Assembly (NCBI GenBank): GCA_000151295.1
Contig: GG745343.1
Span: 469,338-502,755 of the forward strand
Origin: Allomyces macrogynus ATCC 38327
Taxonomy: Eukaryota; Blastocladiomycota; Blastocladiomycetes; Blastocladiales; Blastocladiaceae
DNA: 33,418 nt
Direction of reading: 5' to 3'
Shown: piece by piece, positions 20,365-30,310 of the stretch
Numbering within the stretch: position 1 is the stretch's first letter
Layout of the letters: every line of letters starts with the position of its first letter
Notes under the pieces: model-generated
The model's input: only the letters and a program-made list of their open reading frames with translations
Told to the model about the DNA's origin: nothing
The model's database searches: none
Program-made: the position numbers and the translations under genes

Positions 20365-20579
20365 AGAGAGAGAGGATCGGAGAGAAAAAGTGGTCTTTTG
20401 TAGCTCTCATGGGTCGCAGGCTGCAGGCAGTGAACGTGGACCGCATTGGCTCCATTGAATGGGCATGGCAAGATGTGGCCAAACATTGCACAGGCGTTCA
20501 GAGTTAAAACCCATTCATAACCCGATCCAAAACCCCGCCACGATCCGAATATAATTCCACAATACCCACTGCATTAGGC

Positions 20580-21020
20580 TCATTCCGGCAGACTTGGTGA
20601 CATACTCGGCGACAGAGGTCGGATCGCCGAGCTTGGTGACACAAGGCAGAGTGCATCTTGTTGATGCTTGAACTCGTCGACCGACATGGACCCAATAAAC
20701 GCCCGGATCGCGCTCTGCGCCTGACTACGCAGCATCTTCGACATGTTGCTGACAGTCCCAAGCGCGATGGCCAGGATGGCCAACGCCGAGTTCTGCTCCA
20801 AGAGTTGGGCCAAGTCAAGAAAAGCGCCGAGGCGCTCCTGACTACTTGCGCTCTGGATGACCCGAGCAGTTGGTGCTGCTTTGCGAGTTTTCCATCGCTG
20901 CTGCGACGGGTAAGAATAATGTGAATGCCACACTACGCGTACACGTAGCAGCTGTTATTTCCGACTGGTGGAGGTCAAAGAATCCGGTCCTGCTTACACC
21001 GACTGTCAAGGTCCAGAACC
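20580..21020 (-). pseudogene. Family P relic 4
   Basis: Fragments in all three minus-strand frames match the family domain in the correct order. At about 20960-20880: GIHIILTRRSSDGKLAKQH (gene P2: GIHVTILRQGADGKLSKRH), preceded by a TAG (YVYA*CGIH) where P2 has a CAA codon. In another frame at about 20850-20740: RLGAFLDLAQLLEQNSALAI and TVSNMS (gene P3: RLEALLEMMDLLSWDPAAAI, EVANQT). Upstream, VSRTGFFDL fits VSATGPTGGYFEI in a third frame. At least two frameshifts and a stop; the N-terminal coiled coil was not found. Inactive. Confidence 0.6.
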
Positions 21021-21132
21021 GAAGAGATGTTTATATCACACGCGTTGCGTGCATCCTCATGCCCTCACCGGAGAAACCTTTTCGAGTGGACCCCCTTGGA
21101 TGCGTGGGCCAGGAAGCAGTCGTTGAGTGCCG

Positions 21133-21240
21133 AAAGGTTATGAGCCGGACCGTGGAGGCGGGCGAGGGGGCAAAAAGTTATGAGCTGGATATTGGGGGCG
21201 TTGATTGCCAAAAATATGAACTGGACTTTCGAGGCGCGGT
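21133..21240 (+). repeat. Imperfect 36-40-bp tandem repeat, three units
   Basis: Three similar blocks begin ggttatgagccgga (21136), agttatgagctgga (21176) and aaatatgaactgga (21212), each followed by a G-rich half. Spacing between the atga cores is 40 then 36 bp. Origin unknown; it lies next to relic P4. Confidence 0.5.
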
Positions 21241-22222
21241 GCAATGCGCTGCCAACAACATCGAACAATTATCGCACGCCCAAAGAAGGAATGCTGTGAA
21301 AGCAAAAACACGTTTCTCGAAGGTCCCATCCACCGCAGTTAGTTCATCGATTTCACAAATATCTCCTAAACAATATGGGTCAACAGTATTCATTCTTGAG
21401 CCCTGTATCTTCCATGAGGGTAAGGAATGCGTGTATCATCTACATGCCAGCATAAAATCTGGCCATACCCACTCATTATGGGATCCCCTGGCTTGCCACT
21501 GGCGGTGCTTTGTTTGTTTGTTGGGTTTCGAGGTGTGAGGAGGGCAGAGCGACTTAACCCACTCACTCCCAGTGGTTTGACCAAATGGTCGCCACCATGT
21601 AACTTCACCAAAACACCAGCTTCGACCACCAAATCTCGCGTACGCATAGTTCATGTCAAGAGCTTTAAACTGATCCAATTTTTATTATCCCTGGTCCCTT
21701 GCTCGTCCAGCAGCAAGACTCTACAGTTGCTGGTCGTCACGGTTCAAAATGCGCTAGAACCGGCTTAAACTCAATCATAATGTAGAAAAACATGCTTAAT
21801 ACCATTCCTTATCTTCCTACCTCATTTGAGGTCGTGGTGAGGAGAGCGGCGGTTGCAAGATCGGACATCTTGCCCCATGGTGAAGGCATGCCTCACATCT
21901 CACTCCTCACTCCTCACTTCTCACCGCTTAAGCGGCTGGCGCTGCCATTGCGCGCGCGTCGCCGAGTTCTTGTTTTAATTTATTGTCTTTGCGCTGGCGC
22001 TTGGCGCGCGTCATGATAGGTACCGGGTTGGGTGTTGGGTTGGGTGCCACAGCAGGTGCACTTGCTCTCTTCTTGCGGCCCATGTCGTCTTGTATGTTGT
22101 GCTCGCCATGCTTATCTTTTCCACTTTGGATCAGAGAGTTGAAGCAATTGATGGTTGATGCAGCTCTCGCGATGTTGGTTGGTGATCGCTGGTGATCGTG
22201 CGCTAGTTTGCGCAGGTCCAAC

Positions 22223-22242
22223 AGGCGACCATGTGGCCGCCC
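22223..22242. repeat. Palindrome AGGCGACCA/TGGCCGCCC
   Basis: Arms of 9 bp with one mismatch and a 2-nt centre. It is the internal counterpart of the palindrome at 22721-22740. Confidence 0.55.
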
Positions 22243-22720
22243 AGAGAAAATAGGTCAATTTTGACCTCTTTGGCGCCACAAGAACGCATTTCGCCACCCC
22301 TTGCCACCACAACGCCGGAAAATGACAAAACCACTTGTACCCTGCATATTTCTGCGCGATGAGGCTGGTGGGGGCTGGCAAGCGGCGTTTGGAGCGCTGT
22401 GAAGCGCCGATTGGGGCCCTTTTGACCCATCTACGCATTTCGCCGTAGAGAGGGCCGAGCGGCCTGCAAATGGTCCCATTTTGTGCGACCGGTTTGCATT
22501 GAGTTTTCCGCGGAAGATGGCTCGCTTTGGGGCTGGTGCGAGTATGCAGCAAGCGTTTTAAGTTTTCGACCCCAAACGCTTTGAAGTCATTTCTCAGCCA
22601 GGAGATATTCATTCAATTTTTTCTTACCATCCGAAGAAAGCCTACCTTTTGAGTAGTAATTTGATATAATTCTGAAAGGAATCGGCCGGGGAATGGCTGA
22701 AAAATCGGTTGAAACCTAAA

Positions 22721-22740
22721 AGGCGACCATCTGGTCGCCT
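22721..22740. repeat. Perfect 9-bp palindrome in the right terminal repeat
   Basis: AGGCGACCA-TC-TGGTCGCCT lies 14 bp inside the TTAA at 22754-22757. A half-site version (accaaatggtcgcc) occurs in the left end at 21580-21593. Confidence 0.65.
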
Positions 22741-22757
22741 GGTTCTGAATGGGTTAA

Positions 22758-23690
22758 GGGCCCCTGGCCCGAGCCCTCATATTCGTGCTGGCACTCTACC
22801 TCTCTCACTTTTGTTCCCTGTACTTGATTTTGCTTGCCATGGGAACCGGTCGTGATCGTTGGTGGCTGGTGGCTGCGATGGCAGTGGTGCTGTATGCAAG
22901 GGTTGATGTTCAGGTCATGCATCAAACCCTTGGCACAGCCATCACCCACACGCGCATCTGCCTTGTCGAGCCATGACGCTGCCAGCTGTTCAGCATCTCC
23001 CCACTTTATCCCGTCCAGCGCGATCAAGGCGGCCGAATCCAGTGTCGCTCATTATTATCCAGCACAGCGTGCCTGAGTCCGCTCATGAAGTGGCCAGTCT
23101 CACACTTCGGGCTAGGCTGCCAGAGCTGTGGAATGACCTTGCAGCGCCGTTCTGCCATCTCTCTGCTGGTCCATTGAGCAAGCGCTGATAGTCGCGACGA
23201 GCAGCTGAACGCTCAGGTTGATTTCCGACCAACGAAAAGAAAGGTATGGCAATTCTGGACTGCCGATACCGCTATGGCTTGCTGGGAGTAAATCAGGAAC
23301 CCTCAGTTCATTCGAAAGCATGCCATCTCTAGCAGCACCCAATTAATTCAATCACAAGCGACACGGTCCCTGTCAAACCAGCAAAAGGCACATTTCTAAT
23401 GTAAACTATCCCCGGTGCAGCAATCAAGTCGCAACGGTGAGTCCATTCTGTTCGCCCTGCATGCCTGGCCATGTTTTACGTGTTTCGCTCTGACGTCGGC
23501 GTCCATACATACAGCTGAAACAGATCCTTGGTGCCACAGTGCCTCATCTTCGAACGCTGTTCACGACGTCATTTGGGCGAGGGCCGCTGCTTGGGCTCCA
23601 ACACAACAGACGGATGTATGCCCAGCTGTTACCCAAATCTCAGGCAATCGAATCGAAAACAAAAGGTGCCGTCGCTGCTACATCACTCAT
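22758..23690. other. Gene-poor region
   Basis: Looks AT-richer than the housekeeping flanks. Open frames are short and on both strands, with no recognisable domain or match to the local families. No tRNA or repeat seen. Confidence 0.5.
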
Positions 23691-25000
23691 TCACTTCAAA
23701 CGCGCAATCTCCACGTATTCATGCGCCTCCACTTCGTCCACATCCATCTGCACATCGCCCTCACCCACCCCCGAGGTAACTTCCTCCCCACAAAACTCGA
23801 CATAATTGCGCATCAGCTCCTCAGCGTCGCGGCGCTGCTGTATGGCCCGAATATGCGCACACGCCTCGGCCAAAAACGGCGGCGAGCCGCTGTGCTGGGC
23901 AGCAAATGCGCCCGCGCCCTTGATCCCTTTGAACCGGCCCGTGATGCTCGTGCTCGCGTCGCTTTCGCGCAAAAAGATATCAATCTCCGCGTCGTCCGGG
24001 TCCTGAGCACGAGACTGTGTATGCACGACGGCCGCGAGCCGAGCATACACCGTCCGCGCGGCCGGAATGAGCGCGAGCGCAAGGCACGCAAGTGCGCGAA
24101 TACTCTTCCTCGGCGTGGTACGCTGCGACGAGACCCCCAATCAAGTCGGCGCGGCGAGCGTCAGGGAGCGTGCCCGACTTGACCACAGCCTAGGCAGCGG
24201 TCAGACACGGCTCGAACCCTTAAAAAAGCCCTTGAACCGGAAACGCTTGGCAATGCCGGCAGCAACATGCGGCCACACGGGAGTGGAGACAACGTCCTGC
24301 AGTTCCTCATTCAGGCCGTCCAAGAGAGACAGGCACATGTCGAGAACGAGATTGACGCCAGCCACGTCGTCAGCGCGCCGCGCGCACCAATAGCGTCCTC
24401 TCCCACCCAACATCGCGCTTCTTGCACGCACCGAGGGCGCGCAGCATGATCATGATCCAATCCGGGTTGTAGGTGAACCCTGGCTGGTCAAGCATCGCGT
24501 GAAACGTGTCCATTGCCGCATCGGGGCCGAAAGACTTGCACACAAACTTGAGATTATTGACGATGGGCATGGCGACCAGCACATGCGGCGCCCAGACGAT
24601 TTCGGTGATGTACGCACCATCGTCCCGCATGTGCGTCTCGCTCGATGGCGGCCCGCGGACCCACTGGTTAATGAAGGAGAGATTGCCCGGGTTGACAATC
24701 GTGGCCATGTCGTCGAGTGGGAACTTGTCGCGGTGCCACTTGATCTTGGACACGCTGTTGCACGCGCCATCCGGAGCGGCGCATGTCCAATCATCAGGTG
24801 GTAGGTACTAAGCTTGTGACTCGGGCGCCATGCAGTCCGCGAGCGGAACCGTTCGCGTGCACAAAACCAAGTAGAGCTCGAATCAATCGTACAACGGGAG
24901 TGAGGCATTGGCTGTGTGCAGTGCAGCAAACCGCGCCTTGTCGACGCCGTTGAGAATGCAGATCCCCGTGTCAAACATCGCTGTCAGGGATGTGCATGAC
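23691..25000 (-). pseudogene. Family Q relic 1 (ankyrin-like)
   Basis: Largest of three tandem copies. From about 25000 one frame runs with two stops (PLYD*FELYL, ESQA*YLPP), then a long clean stretch of about 125 residues: FPLDDMATIVNPGNLSFINQ, a central FGPDAAMDTFHAMLDQP and NPDWIMIMLRALGAC. It shifts near 24388 into ADDVAGVNLVLD, STPVWPHVAAGIAK. It shifts again to GFEPCLTAA*AVV and ADLIGGLVAAYHAEEEY, and once more near 24115 to ARTVYARLAAVV, EIDIFLRESDASTSITGRFK and RRDAEELMRNYVEFCGEEV, with a stop at 23691. Each block has a counterpart in the copies at 25440-26340 and/or 26418-27249. The blocks LLVRAAR...DDVAGVNLVLD here and LHALAVRTGHVAVTALVLD in relic 2 resemble an ankyrin repeat. The ancestral function is unknown. 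Confidence 0.6.
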
Positions 25001-25439
25001 ACAGAGACCAAAACAATGGCAGTGCCATGCGTCCCGCCGCCACGTCCAAAGTGTGGATTTGATGCTTGTCAATTTGCTTTCATTCCTGTGACAACGGCGC
25101 ACCTTGCGCTCTTGAAACACCTTGCGAGTGTGATGGAGTTCAAATCGTTGGCCGAATCCTGCGAATAAAGTATTGTAGCGCTGTCATTTGAAACGGCGAA
25201 CGGATGAAAGGGGCCATGTTCCTGGTGCGATGCGATCCGATCACGACTCAACCGATATTCGCGACATCCTCCAACCGTTTCATGGCATTCTGACGCCCCC
25301 ACACTACAATCCTCATTGCAGGGTTCCATCTGTCGCCACGACGGCATCGGCCACCGCACTGAGACTCATCGCGTTGCTCGCGAGCGTGCTGCTCACCTTC
25401 TCTACCTAATCGTGCGCCAATCCCGTCCCACCCGCGCCC

Positions 25440-26340
25440 GCTTGCACATTCGGTCAGTCCACTGCATCACGTCATCGCGCATCGCCGCCGTTAAAACCAC
25501 CTCTCCACAAAACTCGGCATACTTGCGCATCATCTTCTTGGTGTCGTGACACTGTTACGCCACGTTTGCCTGCTTGTCGGGTCACGGTGCGCGTGAGCGT
25601 CCCAAACGCATGTTGAACCGGCCCGTGATGGTCGTGCTCTTGTCTTTTCCGCGCGAAAATTCGTCAATCTCCACATCATTTCGTGCCGGATCGCTGCGTG
25701 CCCAGCGTACAGGGGGCTCACAACAGGGGCCAGAGCGACCGCAGTCGGCGAAAGCGCGGGCACAGCGAGCATGGCCAGGTCGACCAGACGGTCTCACGGT
25801 CACGACACCAGCGGGTTGCATTGCTCCAATCATGATAGCTGCACCGGATCCCGTCCTCCTCGGCGCGGAGTATGCCGAGAAGCCATTGGATCAGTTTGGC
25901 GCAATGCTCTTCTGAAAGCGAGCCCGCATCAATCAGGAACGTCGCAGTGCGCAGAAACAAATCAAAACCCTCATCGAAGTTGGGCCACATCGAGCGTACA
26001 ACGACATCGTCAGCAACCTGTGGCCACACGGCGCTAGCGATCAATTTCTGCAGGGCCGAAATGTCAGTCAGCAGAATCAGCATCAGCTATTGGTCGAGAA
26101 CCAACGCGGTGACGGCCACATGGCCCGTGCGCACCGCAAGTGCATGTAAGATCCAACGGCGTGGTTTTTACATGCGCCCGAGAGTGCACGCAGCGTTCAG
26201 GATTCAATCCGGGTTGCTGGGAACATCCGGGCGGTCAAGCATCGACTCAAATACGACTGTTGTGGAGTCTGGGCCAAAGTACCAGGCTGACTTGACGCAG
26301 TGGCCCTTTCTCAGCCGGCGATGCCACCAATCCGTCCCTT
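25440..26340 (-). pseudogene. Family Q relic 2 (ankyrin-like)
   Basis: Blocks on the minus strand in order: GHCVKSAWYFGPDSTT (about 26300-26260), MLDRPDVPSNPD*ILNAA with TGA where relic 1 has TGG (NPDWIM), then LHALAVRTGHVAVTALVLD (a good ankyrin-like helix pair), then Q*LMLI with TAG where relic 3 has TGG (DRWPVL). SAVWPQVADDVVV and FLIDAGSLSEEHCAKLIQWL (to about 25860) follow. Further frames give VDLAMLAVPALS (about 25772), VEIDEFSRGKDKSTTITGRF (about 25680) and KKMMRKYAEFCGEVV (about 25530). Several stops and frameshifts; inactive. Confidence 0.6.
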
Positions 26341-26417
26341 GCATTCCATGGCATGTGGGGGAGCGCCGGCACCCTTAGCGCGATTTACGCGCGTGCGATA
26401 CTGCGCACTACTGCGCA

Positions 26418-27249
26418 CTACTCCACCTCCTCATCTGTCGGCCCTGTGCCCTCCAGCGCCTCCATCCCATCCACTACCATCGCGTTCTCATGCACCTCAG
26501 CCGCAACCTCCTCCCCATTAGACGCGGCATACTTGCGCACCATCTCCTCGGCCTCACGCTGCCACTGCACGGCCTGGTTGAGCGCGTTCAGCGGGGGCCC
26601 AGCAGGATGCGGCGATGGCACAACCTGCAGCGGAGCAACCTGCGGCATTACCGAGAGCTCAGCGTAAACCATGCGCGCAATCGGAACAAGTTCGCGCAAC
26701 AGCGGCGACTGTGCAGAGCGGATGGTCATGGCAAGATCGACCAGTGTGCGGCTGTCGGTCTTGATGGTTGGAGTCATCGCGCGGCGTGCTGGATCAAGCG
26801 CGAATTCCACCTCGGCTCGAAACGCGGCAACAAGGCCACGAACCACGTCGGAACAGCGGTTCTCTGTGAGCTTCTTGAGCATGCCCGCCGCCGCGTCCAG
26901 GCAGCGCTTCATTCCGTCGTGCTCACCTAGGCAGCAGAAATGCGTAACAATATCGGCGGCGACTTGTGGCTACAGAGCTTGCAACCAGACCGCGTAGAGC
27001 GTCGTCAGCGTGCAAAAGCACTGGCCACCGGTCCTGGACGACGTGAATGCCCGCCACGTGGCCACAGTGCATGATACACGCCAGCAGAGTCTTGCCCCAG
27101 GCCAGGTCGCGCCGCGTGTGCCCACCGAGTATCCGCCCCGCGTTAATGACCGAGTCCAAGTCATCAAGATGGGCAGCCTCTGTGACAGCTGCATTCATGG
27201 CGGCGTTTGGGTTGCTGTCAGTGTTGAGACCCGTGGAGTGGTCGGCCAT
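26418..27249 (-). pseudogene. Family Q copy 3 (ankyrin-like), single frameshift
   Basis: Best preserved copy. ATG 27249 (ccATGGcc) starts MADHSTGLNTDS; the frame is also open to ATG 27465. An ankyrin-like segment follows (AHLDDLDSVINAGRILGG, LLACIMHCGHVAGIHVVQDR). Near 26970 the codons expected for VWPQVA read gtagccacaag: two bases are missing relative to gtgtggccaca in relic 2, so frame 1 ends in AFLLPR* at 26923. The second frame (PQVAADIVTHFC, then GMKRCLDAAAGMLKKLTENR, SDVVRGLVAAFRAEVEF, REAEEMVRKYAASNGEEV) continues to a stop at 26418. With a single lesion visible, a sequencing error, a recent pseudogene or two separate products remain possible. Function unknown. Confidence 0.55.
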
Positions 27250-27754
27250 GGTTGGGTGCGTGCTGAACATTGGCCGCGCTTTCGGTGGAGGAAAGGCGCG
27301 TCTGTCGCGGCGATGCTCGTGGTGATGAGCCTTTGGTTCCCTTGCTGCAATCGTGTTGCATCGAGTTACACGCTGGCATGACTTGCAAGAGCTGTCATGT
27401 CGCTTCCAGTCTTCCAGATCATGCCACTTGATACACAAGCCAAAGGTCACTGTCAGCTGATGCATTTGCGTATCCCTCCACGTTTGATACTTTCAAGAAG
27501 CCGCTGACGCTCCATGGTGCCTCGTTGCCAGAAATACGATGTGGCTCTGTTCTCGGCTCACCACAAACTACGTAAGGCGTTTTGAAAGTTGCGCAGATTC
27601 AGCAAACCATGGTGTGCTCACATTGCAGTTCTCATGGATCCGTTCACCCATCCACTCTTCAAAACCGTCTCATGCTCACACAATCATGGCGCCAGAACAC
27701 ACAAAAAAAAAACCTTGCCGCCGCTACGACCCCCATCACAGACTCCTGCCGCAT
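27250..27754. other. Intergenic region
   Basis: Upstream region of family Q copy 3 and 3' flank of the poly(A) polymerase gene, including an A-rich run near 27702-27713. No further gene supported. Confidence 0.45.
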
Positions 27755-29794
27755 CTAGACCACCACGCTCTGCACCGGCGGTGCGGCCGACCCTGATTCC
27801 TCGGCGGCCTGCTGCTCCTTGGCCGGCTTCTTCTTGCTCTTCGGCCGTGGCGGGCGCGTCTTCTTGGCCGGCGCAGCCGATGCGCTGACATCACCGTCAT
27901 TGACGGGCCGCGCAGCGGGTGCCGCGGCGTCGCCCTGCTCGGCCGGTGCGGCGATCCGCGCCGGCTTCGCCTTGCGCGGCTTCGGCGGCTTGGCGGATGC
28001 GTCCTTTATCGCCGCAGCGGCAGGGCCCGGCGTCGAGTTGGCGGGTTTCCGGCGACGGCCCCTCCCACTGCTCGCCTGCGGCGCGGCCGCGGCACTACTT
28101 GCAGCCGCGCCGGGTGCCTCGACCGACTCGACAAGTACGAGCTGCTGCATGACCGCCGCGAGCCCCTCCGCCACATCCTCGTCGTCGCCCACCGGAACCT
28201 CCTCGTCGTCCTGGACCAAATCATCGACATGCACGTGCTCGTGCACCATGTCCTCCACCTCCTCCTCGTCCACCTTAACATTCGCGTCGGCCCTTGCCCT
28301 GGTGGCGGCCTCCTTCACCGCCGCGCGCCGCGCGCGCTTCGCCTCAGCGCGTTCCTTGGCCGCCAACTTCTCCGCCTCCTCCTTCTCTTTCGCCTTGCGC
28401 ACGACCGTCGCCGCAATCTCCGCCGCGTCTGCGCGGTACTTGTGCGCAACACTCTCCTCTTTCACTTTCCGCGGCGCGCTCTGGTCCTCGGCGTCGCGCT
28501 CCAACAGCCCCTCGTACACGCGGCGCGCCGTGCCGTACGCGCGACGGTACACGTCGGGCACGTCGAACACGGCCGTGAGCAGTGCCTCGACGCGCGGGAA
28601 TTCCATCGCTTGCACGATGCGCAGGAACACGAATTGCGCGAGGTCGCGGAGATTCGAGTACTGGTGCAGGCACCGGCCCACGTTCTCTGGCGGGTCCTGA
28701 GCGCGGATCGAGCTCACGAGCCACGCGTGGTCGGCGTACCGGTTGCACGCGGCGTGCGTGCGGTCGACCAGCATTCCACCGTAGGCCGCGTCGATGGCGA
28801 CGCGGGCCGGGTCGAGGACAAAGCCCAGGAAGTGCAGGACGGTCAGGAAGACCAGGCCGGGGGTGGTCGTCGGGTCGCACGAGGATGCGCGGACCGGGAT
28901 GCCCTGTGCGTCGAGACGGTGCAGGATGGCGACGACGAGGGACAGGGTGCAGAACCCGTTCACGCCGCCGTGGCGTGCGACGTTGAGCGAGTGCAGCGAG
29001 AGGAGGGCCTTGAGCGTCAGCACGACGTGCGTCAAGTTCGCGCCGTAGGTGGCCGCAGCGGCGTCGACGAGGTCGACGGCGGTAAAGCCCTCCCATTGGA
29101 TCGAGAGGTCGACTTCGAGGTTGGTGACGCTGGAATGTGGAGCGGGATCAGAGCGAGCCGCACACGTCGCGGAGACAGAATGCAGGACGTACCGGTCGAC
29201 GTATTTCACAATCGGGACCTTGACGCCGTGTCGCAAGACGGGCTCGATGGTTCCGTGCTTGGCGAGCGCCTTGATCGCCGGCAACAGCGGCCGTAGCAAC
29301 TCGGTCGCTTTCCGCGCGCCCTTGCCGTCAAACTTCAGGTGCGGGAAGCCCGGCGGCAAGATGCCGACATCCAAGTCGGAGCTGACCGACGCGACGGGCG
29401 AGACCGACGACCCGAATGCGCGAATTTGCGTGCCCTCGGGGAAGAAGGGGCCCACGGCCGCGCGCAGTCGGTCGAGGGCCAGGTCGTGCAGAAAGACGCA
29501 TTCGCGCGGGCGCGCGAGAAAGGCGGCCAGGGACGCGAGCTCGAGCGTCAGGTGCGCATGCAACGTGAAGGCCTTGATGCTGCTGCGGTCGCGCGCGGTC
29601 GGTAGCCACTTGGGCGCGTTGTAGGGCAGCGGGCCAAGGTGCAGCGGCGCGTCGGCGACGACTGGGATCGTCTGGTCGCGGAAGTAGGCGGGCGCGAATG
29701 GGGACGTCGGTGCTGCCGGCGCGACGGGTTCGACTCGAGCAGCGGCCACGGCCTCGGCGGCGGCAGCTGGGGCCGGGGACACGGGGCGCGACAT
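27755..29794 (-). CDS. TRF4/5-type non-canonical poly(A) polymerase
   Basis: Single exon of 679 residues from ATG 29794 (MSRPVSP), TAG stop. The frame extends upstream to ATG 30073, but those 93 residues are Cys/Arg-rich and look untranslated. Nucleotidyltransferase motif: FGSSVSPVASVSSDLDVGI at about 127-145, with Asp140 and Asp142 binding metal; third carboxylate Asp229 in NLEVDLSI; VPIVKYVD precedes it. The PAP-associated domain follows: NGFCTLSLVVAILH, PGLVFLTVLHFLG and IRAQDPPENVGRC, the last matching the DP..NVGR signature of TRF4/PAPD5. The tail of about 240 residues is a charged helix (KAKEKEEAEKLAAKERAEAK) plus acidic and Lys/Pro-rich patches with GRGRRRK, probably nuclear. Known family role: oligoadenylation of aberrant nuclear RNAs for exosome decay as part of TRAMP. 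The start is divergent from the CAP-Gly gene. Confidence 0.9.
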   Translation of the reverse strand: MSRPVSPAPAAAAEAVAAARVEPVAPAAPTSPFAPAYFRDQTIPVVADAPLHLGPLPYNAPKWLPTARDRSSIKAFTLHAHLTLELASLAAFLARPRECVFLHDLALDRLRAAVGPFFPEGTQIRAFGSSVSPVASVSSDLDVGILPPGFPHLKFDGKGARKATELLRPLLPAIKALAKHGTIEPVLRHGVKVPIVKYVDRYVLHSVSATCAARSDPAPHSSVTNLEVDLSIQWEGFTAVDLVDAAAATYGANLTHVVLTLKALLSLHSLNVARHGGVNGFCTLSLVVAILHRLDAQGIPVRASSCDPTTTPGLVFLTVLHFLGFVLDPARVAIDAAYGGMLVDRTHAACNRYADHAWLVSSIRAQDPPENVGRCLHQYSNLRDLAQFVFLRIVQAMEFPRVEALLTAVFDVPDVYRRAYGTARRVYEGLLERDAEDQSAPRKVKEESVAHKYRADAAEIAATVVRKAKEKEEAEKLAAKERAEAKRARRAAVKEAATRARADANVKVDEEEVEDMVHEHVHVDDLVQDDEEVPVGDDEDVAEGLAAVMQQLVLVESVEAPGAAASSAAAAPQASSGRGRRRKPANSTPGPAAAAIKDASAKPPKPRKAKPARIAAPAEQGDAAAPAARPVNDGDVSASAAPAKKTRPPRPKSKKKPAKEQQAAEESGSAAPPVQSVVV

Positions 29795-30310
29795 GATCTT
29801 GGTGGCGACGGCGGAGGTGGGCGGCGTGCGGGCGTTGCGCAGTGCGGTCAGGCACACACACGAGCAGGCGCGGTTCGGTGGGCGACAGGTGCACGGGCGG
29901 CATCCAGCGCGACGACGGCGGCCGGCGGCGTCGTCGAGGCCGAGCAGATTGCAGGTGTCAGTCCAGCGCGGTGCTGGTTGCGGTGGGGATAGCATGGGGG
30001 GCAGACACGGCACGTGTGCTCCCTCGGTCGAACGTCCGATCACATCCACGTGGAGGCGCCCCGGGGCGGTCATCGGGAATCATGGAGAAGAGCGCGACTG
30101 CGCCACTCACATGCCGGCCAGCCGAGCGCGAAGCGAAGCGCGCACGCCGCTCCACCGAAGACCTCGCCACACCAATCGCCACCACACCACACGGCCATCG
30201 CCGACGCGGCCGAGCACGCCGCTCCACGACAACGACGACGACTCCGACGCTGACGACGCGCGGCCCCGCGCGCGAGTGCCCGCACGACGCCGCCGCTGCC
30301 GCTGCAAACC
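29795..30310. promoter_or_regulatory. Divergent intergenic region (poly(A) polymerase / CAP-Gly gene)
   Basis: A 516-bp GC-rich interval between two divergent start codons; it should hold both promoters. Frames cross it on both strands but show no domain and are best read as chance open frames in GC-rich DNA. No specific element identified. Confidence 0.45.

Larger units (their letters stand above)
21554..22757. mobile_element. Candidate TTAA-bounded inverted-repeat element (piggyBac-like, non-autonomous)
   Basis: Both ends are TTAA followed by CCCA[C/T]TCA pointing inward: left TTAACCCACTCA at 21554, right (minus strand from 22757) TTAACCCATTCA. Alignment continues through CCAG and ACCA[A/G]ATGGTCGCC with one 4-nt gap, about 26 of 32 positions matching by eye. 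A TTAA target duplication with CCC at the tip is the hallmark of piggyBac-superfamily elements. No transposase with a DDE/DDD signature was found inside; the 166-aa and 97-aa minus-strand frames do not resemble one. A third, shorter end-like sequence sits at 22210-22243, so the element may be nested or rearranged. Confidence 0.42.

Noticed and set aside
20870..21538. 222-residue plus-strand open frame
   Set aside because: It begins with a non-ATG codon, overlaps relic P4 in antisense, includes the tandem repeat and shows no domain; likely chance.
21928..22221. Minus-strand 97-codon frame with GRKKRAS and TRAKRQRK as a transposase fragment
   Set aside because: Basic patches only; no DDE/DDD residues or zinc finger. 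It could be chance within the candidate element.
24908..25168. Plus-strand 86-codon frame overlapping family Q relic 1
   Set aside because: Antisense to a region with paralogue-supported blocks nearby; no independent support.
29795..30073. N-terminal extension of the poly(A) polymerase from ATG 30073
   Set aside because: The 93 extra residues are Cys/Arg-rich without similarity to the family; ATG 29794 starts a typical Ala/Pro-rich leader. Not excluded by sequence alone.
29793..30310. Plus-strand 1001-codon frame beginning at 29793
   Set aside because: Its first third is not in the frame of the CAP-Gly domain and is Arg/Pro-rich by GC bias. Only the part after about 30815 belongs to the CAP-Gly gene.
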